A DNA stretch of 55,716 nt from Flavobacteriaceae bacterium (GCA_947463515.1 CANHRI010000012.1:1-55716); one strand, 5' to 3'; counted from the stretch's first letter, positions 1-7,540 are shown. The notes: a model not told the origin generated them from the sequence alone. Numbers and translations: made by a program.

Positions 1-777
1 GTGATTGTAGGGGTAAACAAATTCCGATTGGACAAAGAAGATCCATTGCATATTTTGGAAGTAGACAACCAAACCGTGCGCCGTCAGCAGATCGAACGCT
101 TGGAACAGATTAAAGCAAGTCGCGATACCCAAGCGGTACAAGCGGCCTTAGCGCGTATTACGGAATCGGCGAAAAACGGTGGGGAAAATTTACTATCTTT
201 AGCGGTAGAAGCCGCCCGATTACGAGCAACTTTAGGAGAAATCAGTGACGCTCTAGAAACGGTTTTCGGACGGTATAAAGCACAAATTAGAAGTTTTAGC
301 GGCGTGTATAGTAAAGAAATTAAAAACGATGAAAGTTTCAACAAAGCCCAAGAATTGGCCAATGCTTTTGCCAAGAAAGAGGGCCGTCGTCCACGCATTA
401 TGATTGCCAAAATGGGGCAAGACGGTCATGATCGTGGGGCAAAGGTAGTCGCTACGGGCTATGCCGACGTAGGTTTTGATGTAGACATTGGCCCTTTGTT
501 TCAAACCCCAGCCGAAGCAGCCAAACAAGCGGTGGAAAATGATGTACATATTTTAGGCGTATCCTCCCTAGCGGCGGGACATAAAACCTTGGTGCCCCAA
601 GTCATTGAAGAACTAAAAAAATACGGACGCGAAGATATAATGGTCATTGTAGGCGGAGTGATACCTGCACAAGACTACCAATTTCTATTTGATGCCGGCG
701 CCGTAGCCGTTTTCGGTCCGGGAACTAAAATTAGTGAAGCCGCGATTCAGATTTTGGAAGTGCTTTTGGAAGAATAA
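1..777 (+). CDS. scpA: Methylmalonyl-CoA mutase, large (B12-binding) subunit, C-terminal part
   Basis: This is the last 258 residues of the adenosylcobalamin-dependent mutase that interconverts succinyl-CoA and (R)-methylmalonyl-CoA in propionate metabolism. The reading frame is open at base 1, so the first GTG is an internal Val codon and the gene begins outside the window. The family is usually about 700 residues. Residues 1-120 are the end of the substrate-binding barrel and the linker. From about residue 131 comes the cobalamin-binding domain with the DxHxxG signature (DGHDRG at 141-146, His143 being the cobalt ligand), followed by the conserved glycine-rich GVSSLAAGH and VGGVIP segments. 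The partner small subunit would be expected upstream. Identification is secure; the exact symbol (scpA, mutB or mcmA) is convention. Confidence 0.96.
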   Translation: MIVGVNKFRLDKEDPLHILEVDNQTVRRQQIERLEQIKASRDTQAVQAALARITESAKNGGENLLSLAVEAARLRATLGEISDALETVFGRYKAQIRSFSGVYSKEIKNDESFNKAQELANAFAKKEGRRPRIMIAKMGQDGHDRGAKVVATGYADVGFDVDIGPLFQTPAEAAKQAVENDVHILGVSSLAAGHKTLVPQVIEELKKYGREDIMVIVGGVIPAQDYQFLFDAGAVAVFGPGTKISEAAIQILEVLLEE

Positions 778-814
778 ATTAATATTAAAATAAGTTATAA
801 TTCTTTTTAATTCT

Positions 815-1504
815 ATGCCTATGAAACGTTTTTCTTTCAGCATTTTTTTGTTTATTTTTTGCTTGATGCTCGCTAAAGCGCAAACCAACACTGTGTCGTT
901 TAATAACGATCAAGGGTTGTTGTTTTTTAATGCCAATGATTCGATTCCAACTACATACGAAGGATCTCCTTATTGGGATAAAGAGTTTAAACCCGCCTCG
1001 ATCTCCTGCTATTCGAAAGAGCTCAAACCCGAAATTCGTTACAATGCTTTTAAAGATGAAATGGAGTTTAAAAAAGAGGATAAACTCTACTATTTAGAAA
1101 AAAAAGACAGTTGCGAAATTGTAATTGATAACAAGCATTATGGCTTTTTTGCCTATCCTTTTGATGGAAAAATACGCTTTGGGTATTTACGTCGAATTGG
1201 TTTAAATACAACAACTTATACTTTATTAGCGCGTGAAACGATAGCTTTTCAAAAAGGTGAGCCTGCGGTTACCAGTTATCGCGAAGATAAACCTGCCAAG
1301 TTTTATCCTGAAAAAGTGAGATTCTTTATCAAAACGCCTACAGATATGATTGCAATCCCCGAAAAAAAGAAAGATTTGGAGCGACTATTAACGAATATTG
1401 CACCCGATATTGCCTCATTTTTTAAGCAAATCGATTTTAAAATCAAAGAGGAAGCATCGTTGCTAGAGCTTACCCAATACTTAAACGCACTCTCAAAGAA
1501 ATAG
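815..1504 (+). CDS. Exported protein of unknown function
   Basis: A 229-residue protein with a clear N-terminal signal peptide: a basic start, a hydrophobic core at about residues 6-20 and a cleavage-like AKAQ. No catalytic motif is visible. The body has a phrase of the type GSPYWDKEF followed by short beta-rich segments and an Asp/Glu/Lys-rich C-terminus. I recall a similar layout in many small exported Bacteroidota proteins whose function is unknown, but this is memory and not a search result. A second ATG lies two codons in (821) and is equally plausible as start. It stands alone, 38 nt after the mutase gene, and may be read from the same transcript. I do not recognise a function. Confidence 0.75.
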   Translation: MPMKRFSFSIFLFIFCLMLAKAQTNTVSFNNDQGLLFFNANDSIPTTYEGSPYWDKEFKPASISCYSKELKPEIRYNAFKDEMEFKKEDKLYYLEKKDSCEIVIDNKHYGFFAYPFDGKIRFGYLRRIGLNTTTYTLLARETIAFQKGEPAVTSYREDKPAKFYPEKVRFFIKTPTDMIAIPEKKKDLERLLTNIAPDIASFFKQIDFKIKEEASLLELTQYLNALSKK

Positions 1505-1598
1505 GGCGTGCAATTGTATTTTACATGCATGGGAATATAAAAATTGTAATGATTTTATTTTACAAAAGAGATAACTTTTAAACATCAAAAACTTTGTG

Positions 1599-2024
1599 AT
1601 GAATAAAATTTTTCCATGTTTGGTGTTCATCATTTTGTGCAGTTGCAAAGAATCAAAGGCAAGCAATGAAGAACCAAAATTTAACAAAATAGACTATCAC
1701 TATTTAAAAACCTTTAACGCTGAAAATGCCAAATTCTCACTTTTATTTTTCAGTGGAGCCTATTTCAATTCAAAGGTAGTCGTCAATAATGGTCATGTTC
1801 TTAAGTCGGAAGATTCTTTACAAACGTCGAATTGTGGTCCGTTTGCAAAAATTTTTAAGATAAAAAAGAGTTGTAAAACGAGTGTTTTAGACCCAGAAAG
1901 AAACCATTTTTTGGAATTAAATGCTGACTCCGTAATGAAATACAAATTCATCTATATCTCGCGTGATGTAATGACTGACTCTTTAACCGTAATATTTAGA
2001 AATAATCATTTACCTGTTAAGTGA
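1599..2024 (+). CDS. Small putative lipoprotein of unknown function
   Basis: A 141-residue protein beginning with a short hydrophobic segment that ends in an LCSC lipobox-like sequence at about residues 14-17, so it is probably lipid-anchored after signal peptidase II cleavage. A GTG codon directly precedes the ATG; I chose the ATG. The mature part is lysine-rich and mixed alpha/beta with two later cysteines and no recognisable domain. It sits 94 nt after the previous exported protein, on the same strand, and is the last gene before the hexamer repeat array. A real gene is likely from the signal peptide and codon pattern; its function is unknown. Confidence 0.65.
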   Translation: MNKIFPCLVFIILCSCKESKASNEEPKFNKIDYHYLKTFNAENAKFSLLFFSGAYFNSKVVVNNGHVLKSEDSLQTSNCGPFAKIFKIKKSCKTSVLDPERNHFLELNADSVMKYKFIYISRDVMTDSLTVIFRNNHLPVK

Positions 2025-2146
2025 TTAGGAGTAATTCACCCATTTTTTGATTGTTTTATAGAGCATTAAAGAAAAGGTAAATGCATAAAAAAAAGAGGGA
2101 TTTATATCGCCTGCGGCACGCTGCTCCCAACCATTAAGGTGATAAT

Positions 2147-2492
2147 ACTGCGACTGCGACTGCGACTGCAACTGTGAATGTGACTGCGACTGTGACTGCG
2201 ACTGCGACTGTGACTGCGACTGTGACTGCGACTGTGACTGCGACTGAGACTGCGACTGAGACCGCGACTGCGACTGCGACTGCGACTGAGACTGCAACTG
2301 TGAATGTGACTGCGACTGCGACTGTGACTGTGACTGTGACTGCGTCTGCGACCGCGACTGAGACTGCGACTGAGACTGCGACTGCGACTGTTACTGAGAC
2401 TGCGACTGCGACTGAGACTGCGACTGAGACTGCGACTGCGACTGTGACTGCGACTGCGACTGAGACTGCGACTGCGACTGTGACTGTGACTC
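2147..2492 (+). repeat. GACTGN hexamer tandem array (about 57 units)
   Basis: The stretch is built almost wholly of the hexamer GACTGN, where N is C, T or A; five positions are nearly invariant and only the sixth varies. Substitutions such as AATGTG, ACCGCG and TTACTG interrupt it. A distinctive variant block beginning ACTGCAACTGTGAATGTG occurs at 2165 and again at 2291, a spacing of 126 nt or 21 units, which points to block duplication inside the array. The minus strand is open in all three frames (poly Ser-Gln, Ser-Arg/His, Ala-Val), while two plus frames meet TGA codons. The open frames are therefore a consequence of the repeat and not evidence of protein. The array lies between a lipoprotein gene and the tRNA-Pro terminators. 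Confidence 0.95.
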
Positions 2493-2514
2493 AAAAACCG
2501 ACCGCTTCGCAGTT

Positions 2515-2577
2515 GTTTTTTTGTGGGTATCCTTCGCTGCAAAATAAATTTTGCGCTCAGGATACCCACAAAAAAAC
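2515..2577. terminator. Long 18-bp inverted repeat (bidirectional hairpin)
   Basis: Left arm gtttttttgtgggtatcc (2515-2532) and right arm 2560-2577 are perfect reverse complements over 18 bp. The loop holds a second nested palindrome (gcaaaa 2539-2544 with ttttgc 2549-2554). The arms end in T7 and A7, so a transcript from either side would form a hairpin with a U-tract, as in a bidirectional terminator. The A-tract of the right arm is shared with the next hairpin (2570-2596), so the two structures cannot both form fully. Confidence 0.7.
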
Positions 2578-2596
2578 CGGACACTGTCCGGTTTTT
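2570..2596 (-). terminator. Rho-independent terminator of tRNA-Pro
   Basis: AACCGGAC - ACT - GTCCGGTT forms a strong 8-bp GC-rich stem with a 3-nt loop. On the minus strand it is followed by seven T. It begins 7 nt beyond the 3' end of the tRNA, as expected for its terminator. A T5 tract on the plus side makes it usable in both directions. Confidence 0.85.
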
Positions 2597-2602
2597 CTTC
2601 GG

Positions 2603-2676
2603 TCGGGATGACTGGATTCGAACCAGCGACCCCTAGCACCCCATGCTAGTACGCTACCAGGCTGCGCTACATCCCG
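2603..2676 (-). tRNA. tRNA-Pro (anticodon GGG)
   Basis: On the minus strand the acceptor stem is CGGGATG paired with CATCCCG, followed by discriminator A. The D arm contains AGCGCAGCCTGGTAGCG. The anticodon stem CTAGC/GCTAG encloses the 7-base loop ATGGGGT, giving anticodon GGG, and the T arm contains GGTTCGAATCC. The length is 74 nt without CCA; the next bases read CCG, so CCA must be added post-transcriptionally. GGG reads the proline codons CCC and CCU. A strong terminator follows. Confidence 0.95.
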
Positions 2677-2712
2677 ATTTGAGCGATGCAAATATAAAGT
2701 TTTTTTTACGTT

Positions 2713-3852
2713 TCAAAATTTTATTTTTTGTAATCTTTCAACGGCCCGCTCTAGGGTGGTATCGGATTTGGCAAAACAAAATCGAAGATGTTGATTTTGA
2801 GGTGGATGTTCATAAAATGGTGACAAAGGAATCGCTGCTACACCCACTTCCTGTACCATACGTTTCACCAAACTCATATCCGATTCAACAGCAGCCGTTG
2901 GCCAACTAACCAACTGAAAATAGGACCCCTCACAAGGAAGTAAGGTAAAAGCAGTCGTTTGCATCAAACGGGCGAAATAATCGCGCTTTTGGCGATAAAA
3001 ATCCCCTAAATCAGCCACTGAAACATCCTCCAAATAGGACGCTAATGCTACTTGAGCCACCGAATTGACACTGAAAACCAAAAACTGATGTACCTTTTTT
3101 ATCTCGCGCATGAGCGGTTCAGAAGCGACAACATAACCCACCTTCCAACCGGTGCAATGAAATGATTTTCCAAACGAAGAAACCGAAATACAACGTTCCC
3201 ATAACTGCGGATATTGATGTACCGATTGGGGGCCTGTTACAAATGTGATATACTCATATACTTCATCCGAAAGCACGAGTAGCTGCGGATGTTGTGCTAC
3301 CAATTTTTGTAAAGCAAGATAATCACTTGAGTTCCAAACCCGCCCCGAGGGATTGTGGGGACTGTTGATAATAATCATACGGGTACGCGAACACACAGCA
3401 GCTTCGATTTGGGGCCAATCAGGTAAGAAATCAGGTCCTAAGGGCACCCGAACAGGATGCGCTGACACCAAATGGATAGGAGTAGTATAGCAATCATAAC
3501 TAGGATCTAAAACGATAACCTCATCCCCCGGATGCACCAATGCTTGAATGGCTGAAAAAATTCCCTGAGTAGCTCCTGCTGTTACGAGTATTTCATGTTG
3601 CGGATTGATCGAACGACCGTATTGCGTTTCTGTTAATGTGGCCAAACGTTCAAGCAAAGGACCATAACCAGCCATCGGCACGTATTGATGAACATCGGAC
3701 TTTGCCGCTTGAGCTAAATGTATTTTCAAACGACCATCTATTGGAAAATCTGGAAATCCCTGCGACAAATTAATGGCATTATAATGCATTGCCAATTGCG
3801 ACATTTCAGAAAAAATACTAGAACCCATCTGAGGAAATTTCGATACCATCAC
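2713..3852 (-). CDS. ybdL: PLP-dependent aminotransferase, methionine aminotransferase type
   Basis: A 379-residue fold-type I class I/II aminotransferase. N-terminal INLSQGFPDFP and the PLP-lysine motif SSFGKSFHCTGWKVGY match the methionine/kynurenine aminotransferase subgroup (YbdL/KAT), which transfers amino groups from methionine or aromatic amino acids to 2-oxo acids. NSPHNPSGRVW carries the conserved Asn-Pro that contacts the cofactor, and LSDEVYEYI the Asp that pairs with the pyridine nitrogen. The length is normal for the family. A second Met follows the first and could be the start. The gene stands alone, tail-to-head with tRNA-Pro 36 nt downstream. The aminotransferase assignment is secure; substrate preference is inferred from the subgroup. 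Confidence 0.92.
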   Translation of the reverse strand: MMVSKFPQMGSSIFSEMSQLAMHYNAINLSQGFPDFPIDGRLKIHLAQAAKSDVHQYVPMAGYGPLLERLATLTETQYGRSINPQHEILVTAGATQGIFSAIQALVHPGDEVIVLDPSYDCYTTPIHLVSAHPVRVPLGPDFLPDWPQIEAAVCSRTRMIIINSPHNPSGRVWNSSDYLALQKLVAQHPQLLVLSDEVYEYITFVTGPQSVHQYPQLWERCISVSSFGKSFHCTGWKVGYVVASEPLMREIKKVHQFLVFSVNSVAQVALASYLEDVSVADLGDFYRQKRDYFARLMQTTAFTLLPCEGSYFQLVSWPTAAVESDMSLVKRMVQEVGVAAIPLSPFYEHPPQNQHLRFCFAKSDTTLERAVERLQKIKF

Positions 3853-4228
3853 TTCGCTTTTTTTACGAAGATACTAGGAATAGGGGAATCAACCAAAGTT
3901 GGAACACAAACGGCTGAAGACACTTTTAATCATTATTTGCCAATTATAACCGACACTACCTAAAAAGCTGAAAATGCCTACAACATTCTGAAAGGGTATT
4001 TTTTAAAAAAAGGATTTGAAAAATTTTCATCGTTGGTTAATTGCCTCAGACCTAAAAAGTGATAAAAAATTACTCCCTTATTTAGAACGCATAATTTCCA
4101 ACTTAAAAAGAATAAGAACCTAACCATTGACTCATAGACACATTGACTTATTGACACATTAACGCTTCCTTTTTATAAGCAACATAAAAAAAATAGATAT
4201 ATTTGTTACTTATCCATAAAAAAAGGTT
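3853..4228. other. Intergenic region with possible decayed reading frame
   Basis: Divergent spacer between the aminotransferase and the LysR gene. It contains a short open stretch at about 4007-4123 on the plus strand that would end ...LPYLERIISNLKRIRT. A +1 shift away, just upstream, another stretch reads AYNILKGYFLKKG. This could be the tail of a broken gene, but it is too short to assign. The 37-nt repeat at 4125-4161 follows. A TAnnTTTG-like -7 box (TATATTTG, 4198-4205) lies 24 nt before the LysR start without a clear TTG at the right distance. Confidence 0.35.
4125..4161 (+). repeat. 16-nt unit repeat, 2.3 copies (family 1, copy 1)
   Basis: Two 16-nt units, cattgactcatagaca and cattgacttattgaca, then catta. 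The same 16+16+5 layout, with related sequence, recurs at 6449-6485. Both copies lie upstream of plus-strand genes. Confidence 0.75.
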
Positions 4229-5149
4229 ATGAATTACACCCTGCACCAATTGCAAGTGTTTTTGAAAGTCACCGAAACCAAAAGCATCACTAAAGCAGCA
4301 GAACAACTCTACCTCACCCAACCCGCTGTATCGATTCAGTTGCGTAATTTTCAGGATCAGTTTGATATTCCGCTGACCGAAGTGGTGGGGCGGCAGTTGT
4401 ATGTCACCGAATTTGGAATGGAAATCGCCCGGGCGGCCCAAAACATATTAAACGAAGTGCAAGCCATCAACTACAAAACGATGGCGTACAAAGGCAAACT
4501 AAGCGGAAAATTGAGCATCACCTCGGTGTCTACTGGGAAATATGTGATACCGTTTTTACTTGCCGACTTTTTAAAACAACATACCGAAGTAGAGCTAGTG
4601 CTGGATGTTACCAATAAAAATAGGGTCGTACGCTCGCTCGAAAATAATGAAGTGGATTTTGCCCTCGTATCGCTTTTCCCGGATCTATCGGTGCAAAGCA
4701 TTCCGCTGATGGAAAACCAACTCGTGCTTGTGGCCAACCGCGATTTTCCCATGCCCAAAAAACCGCTGACCCTCGAAGCCATTCAAGCCTTGCCGCTAAT
4801 TTATCGGGAAGCGGGTTCGGGTAGTCGCTTTGTCATGGAACGGTTTTTAAACCAGTTGGACAGCAAGGGAACCAAAAAAATGGAACTCACCAGCAACGAA
4901 GCTGTCAAGCAAGCCATTATGGCCGGACTGGGGTGCTCTATCATGCCAGTGATTGGTATCAAAAATGAGTTACAAAACGGCGATGTGCAAATCATACCCG
5001 CCGAAGGACTCCCCCAATCGTCCCAATGGAACATGATCTGGATGAAATCCAAAAATCTGTCTCCCGTGGCTGAAGCCTATAAAAATTACTTACTCGAAAA
5101 CAAATCCACCATCATCCAAAATCATTTTGGTTGGACTTCACAGCTTTGA
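4229..5149 (+). CDS. LysR-family transcriptional regulator
   Basis: A 306-residue LTTR of standard length. Residues 1-65 are the winged helix-turn-helix: the phrase SITKAAEQLYLTQPAVSIQL is the canonical LysR recognition helix region, followed by the wing around LTEVVGRQLYVTEFG. Residues 90-290 form the type 2 periplasmic-binding-protein-like effector domain; the ITSVSTGKYVIPFLL start and the REAGSGSR loop are typical of the CysB/CbbR branch. LTTRs often control a neighbouring divergent gene, here the aminotransferase 376 nt away, but nothing in the sequence proves that. Effector and target are unknown. Confidence 0.93.
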   Translation: MNYTLHQLQVFLKVTETKSITKAAEQLYLTQPAVSIQLRNFQDQFDIPLTEVVGRQLYVTEFGMEIARAAQNILNEVQAINYKTMAYKGKLSGKLSITSVSTGKYVIPFLLADFLKQHTEVELVLDVTNKNRVVRSLENNEVDFALVSLFPDLSVQSIPLMENQLVLVANRDFPMPKKPLTLEAIQALPLIYREAGSGSRFVMERFLNQLDSKGTKKMELTSNEAVKQAIMAGLGCSIMPVIGIKNELQNGDVQIIPAEGLPQSSQWNMIWMKSKNLSPVAEAYKNYLLENKSTIIQNHFGWTSQL

Positions 5150-5335
5150 ATAATGCAGTCTCCATTTGTTAATCAACATAATACTTCTGCTGTTTGCCTG
5201 ATGTAAACCATATTTTGGGTAGAGTCTGTTCGATTTCTCTATGTTTGATGGAATGAAAAAATAGAAGCCTCTATTGAAACAAATTGTACTTTTGGACAAC
5301 CAATCAATAATCAAAAAACGAACAAATCAAATCCT

Positions 5336-6268
5336 ATGAAAAAAAATTACCTTATTTCCAGTATGACCGCCTTTCTTCTTAGTTGGTGTGGTTTTGCCCA
5401 AGTAGTCAATGGCGATTTTGAAATTGTTAAAGAGAATTTTCTCCCTTCCAATTGGGGTATGGATTTTGTGCAATTGGCTAGTATGAACCCGACAACAGGG
5501 GAAACCGAAATGGATCAAATCCAGTATCCTTGGTGTATCCCTTCTTTCGTATTCGCTACCACAGAAAGTCAATCCGGCATGTATGCCATGGAGTTGTCTA
5601 ATGGATTCAATCAATCGCAAAATGAAGCTATAATGGCCGAAGCATCAATATTTAACAATCCCGAATTGGACAGTCCAGGCTGGAATGCCGGAGTGCCTAT
5701 TGAACCAGGAGCCAATGTCACCCTATTGGGATTGTATTATAAATTTTTACCCTTTGGAAATGAAACAGGTGAGGCAAAAATAACCGTGCTTGATGAACTG
5801 GGAGAAGAAATAGGTTCGACCACTATAGATTTACTACCCACAGGAGCCAATTTTGAATACGTGTACAGCTTTATCCCATTCCATTCAACAGCACCACCCT
5901 CGTACATGTACATCACTTTAAAAACGGCTAAAGAAGAACAAACTCCAGTATTTGGCACCCGATTGATCGTGGACAATGTGGTTACTAATTTCAATGCATT
6001 AGTTGTAACAAATCCTCTTCCAAAACCTGAATTCAGTTTGATATCTGAAGTTGTGGATGGTGCATTGCAAATACAACCGGGTGATTTAAATGGGTTGGTT
6101 ACCTATTCATTATTTGACACTAGCGGCAAACGTATCCGACAGAATCAATTAGAAAATAACAACAACTATTTATATACTATGGATGTTTCTGACTTATCCT
6201 CGGGCATTTATATCGTTACTGCACAAGATGCGAGTCATTTCTATACCCAAAAAATCATCAAACGATAA
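5336..6268 (+). CDS. T9SS type A sorting domain-containing secreted protein
   Basis: A 310-residue exported protein. The signal peptide (residues 1-21) ends at GFAQ, then VVNGDFEIV opens a beta-sandwich region resembling carbohydrate-binding or PCMD-like domains of secreted flavobacterial proteins. The last ~75 residues have the T9SS type A sorting-domain pattern: a strand with LFDTSGKRI, then LSSGIYIVTAQD and a basic end, QKIIKR. Export would be by Sec across the inner membrane and by the type IX system to the surface or medium. A TACTTTTG -7-like box lies at 5287-5294, 41 nt before the start. It is a single-gene unit with its own terminator. Its ligand or activity is not recognisable. Confidence 0.85.
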   Translation: MKKNYLISSMTAFLLSWCGFAQVVNGDFEIVKENFLPSNWGMDFVQLASMNPTTGETEMDQIQYPWCIPSFVFATTESQSGMYAMELSNGFNQSQNEAIMAEASIFNNPELDSPGWNAGVPIEPGANVTLLGLYYKFLPFGNETGEAKITVLDELGEEIGSTTIDLLPTGANFEYVYSFIPFHSTAPPSYMYITLKTAKEEQTPVFGTRLIVDNVVTNFNALVVTNPLPKPEFSLISEVVDGALQIQPGDLNGLVTYSLFDTSGKRIRQNQLENNNNYLYTMDVSDLSSGIYIVTAQDASHFYTQKIIKR

Positions 6269-6303
6269 GGAGCTAAACTAAATTCGAATACTACTTATAA
6301 AAG

Positions 6304-6335
6304 TCGAACTTGGGAAACTAGGTTCGATTTTTTTT
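6304..6335 (+). terminator. Terminator of the T9SS cargo gene
   Basis: TCGAAC (6304-6309) and GTTCGA (6322-6327) pair around a 12-nt loop and are followed by eight T (6328-6335), 36 nt past the stop codon. Confidence 0.7.
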
Positions 6336-6350
6336 GTTGAATTTTAGAAA

Positions 6351-6399
6351 GTGTAAGGGTGTAGGAAGTGGAAAAGTATATGGGTGTAAAGAGTGTAAT
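6351..6399 (+). repeat. GTGTARN short phased repeat (6 units)
   Basis: Six GTGTAAG-like units start at 6351, 6359, 6368, 6376, 6384 and 6393, a spacing of 8-9 nt. The region is non-coding and lies directly after the terminator. Confidence 0.6.
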
Positions 6400-6448
6400 C
6401 TAGATTGTTTATCAACTGCTTACGAGCAAATAGGTAAACTCTTTAGCT

Positions 6449-6485
6449 CATTGACACATAGGCAAATTGACATATCGACAAATTA
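6449..6485 (+). repeat. 16-nt unit repeat, 2.3 copies (family 1, copy 2)
   Basis: Units cattgacacataggca and aattgacatatcgaca, then aatta. The 16+16+5 architecture is the same as at 4125-4161. It ends 10 nt before the conserved ~95 nt element. Confidence 0.75.
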
Positions 6486-6494
6486 AAGCAGCAA

Positions 6495-6593
6495 CCCCGC
6501 GCCAGGGGTAGTAGTGGAAAGCCCGGATGGTGTACGAAGGGAGCCAACGGACTTGCAACGGATGACCCGGCCGACGTGAGGAGGGTCGCCCTA
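6495..6593 (+). other. Conserved intergenic element, copy A (possible structured RNA)
   Basis: A GC-rich block inside AT-rich spacer that shares long exact words with 37897-37987: AGGGGTAGTAG, AAAGCCCGGATG, AACGGACTTG and GGATGACCCG, in the same order and orientation with similar spacing. Small pairings are possible: CCCC (6495-6498) with GGGG (6505-6508), and GACCC with GGGTC near the 3' end. It has no reading frame. It lies 63 nt upstream of the 2,4-dienoyl-CoA reductase gene, whose -7-like box (TATCTTTA, 6632-6639) falls after it, so the element is probably not part of that mRNA leader. Whether it is a known RNA family such as Flavo-1 cannot be decided by eye. Confidence 0.7.
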
Positions 6594-6655
6594 AAATTAA
6601 TTTTATTATGCATGCATATAAAATTAATTCCTATCTTTACGAAAAATAGACCTCT

Positions 6656-7540
6656 ATGAATTTTGCAGCTAAAATGCTTCGCGACGGAGCTTTGGAAGGA
6701 AAAACCATTGTTATTACAGGCGGTGGAAGTGGCTTGGGTAAAGCCATGACGAAATATTTTATGGAATTGGGCGCTCAAGTAGCCATCACTTCTCGGGATT
6801 TGGACAAGTTAAAAACTACGGCGGCCGAACTGGAAGCTGCCACGGGAGGGACTTGTTTACCGCTTGCTTGTGATGTGCGGCATTACGACCAAGTTGAAGC
6901 GATGTTGGCGGCAGTAATTGAACGGTATGGAAAGGTAGACGTTTTGTTGAACAATGCGGCGGGAAACTTTATTTCACCCACCGAGCGCTTATCGGCAAAT
7001 GCGTTTGACACCATCATTGATATTGTTTTAAAAGGAACCAAAAACTGTACGTTGGCGTTTGGAAAGCATTGGATTGCAGCAAAACAAACGAATTGCAATG
7101 TGTTGAATATTGTGACGACCTACGCTTGGACCGGGTCGGGTTATGTAGTTCCCAGCGCAACAGCCAAAGCAGGCGTGCTCGCAATGACCCGCAGTTTGGC
7201 CGTAGAATGGGCAAAATATGGCATTCGTATGAACGCGATTGCTCCGGGACCGTTTCCTACTAAAGGGGCTTGGGACCGATTGCTTCCTGGTGATTTGGCT
7301 GAAAAATTTGACATGTCCAAAAAAGTACCTTTGCGTCGTGTGGGCGATCATCAAGAATTGGCCAACTTAGCAGCCTATTTGGTTTCGGACTTTTCGGCAT
7401 ATATCAACGGGGAAGTGGTAACGATTGATGGAGGCGAATGGTTGCAAGGTGCAGGGCAGTTTAATATTCTGGAAAAGATACCCCAAGAAATGTGGGACAT
7501 GCTCGAAGCAATGATTAAAAGCAAAGGCAGTAAGACATAA
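6656..7540 (+). CDS. 2,4-dienoyl-CoA reductase, SDR (DECR) type
   Basis: A 294-residue short-chain dehydrogenase/reductase that closely follows mitochondrial 2,4-dienoyl-CoA reductase (DECR1), which reduces 2,4-dienoyl-CoA with NADPH in beta-oxidation of unsaturated fatty acids. Visible are the Rossmann glycine motif TGGGSGLG (21-28), NNAAG (99-103), and a substrate-side segment reading TGSGYVVPSATAKAG. In this segment the catalytic Lys171 is present but the usual SDR Tyr four residues before it is replaced by Ser, which is normal in DECR. PGPFPTKGAW and the C-terminal INGEVVTIDGGEWL also match. It is a single gene with a terminator directly behind it. Assignment is strong; the peroxisomal-type PECR/DECR2 alternatives fit less well. 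Confidence 0.9.
   Translation: MNFAAKMLRDGALEGKTIVITGGGSGLGKAMTKYFMELGAQVAITSRDLDKLKTTAAELEAATGGTCLPLACDVRHYDQVEAMLAAVIERYGKVDVLLNNAAGNFISPTERLSANAFDTIIDIVLKGTKNCTLAFGKHWIAAKQTNCNVLNIVTTYAWTGSGYVVPSATAKAGVLAMTRSLAVEWAKYGIRMNAIAPGPFPTKGAWDRLLPGDLAEKFDMSKKVPLRRVGDHQELANLAAYLVSDFSAYINGEVVTIDGGEWLQGAGQFNILEKIPQEMWDMLEAMIKSKGSKT

Noticed and set aside
2147-2492. CRISPR array
   Set aside because: Units are 6 nt with no spacers and no cas genes occur in the window.
2025-2639. Open frames rich in Ser-Gln, Ser-Arg/His and Thr-Ala/Val-Thr across the hexamer array
   Set aside because: They follow automatically from the GACTGN repeat, lie partly over the tRNA and terminators, and have no start region, signal peptide or codon bias of their own.
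4007-4123. Short open stretch ending ...LPYLERIISNLKRIRT
   Set aside because: Only about 38 codons with a stop just upstream and no start codon. It could be a gene remnant but cannot be assigned, so it is noted only in the intergenic entry.
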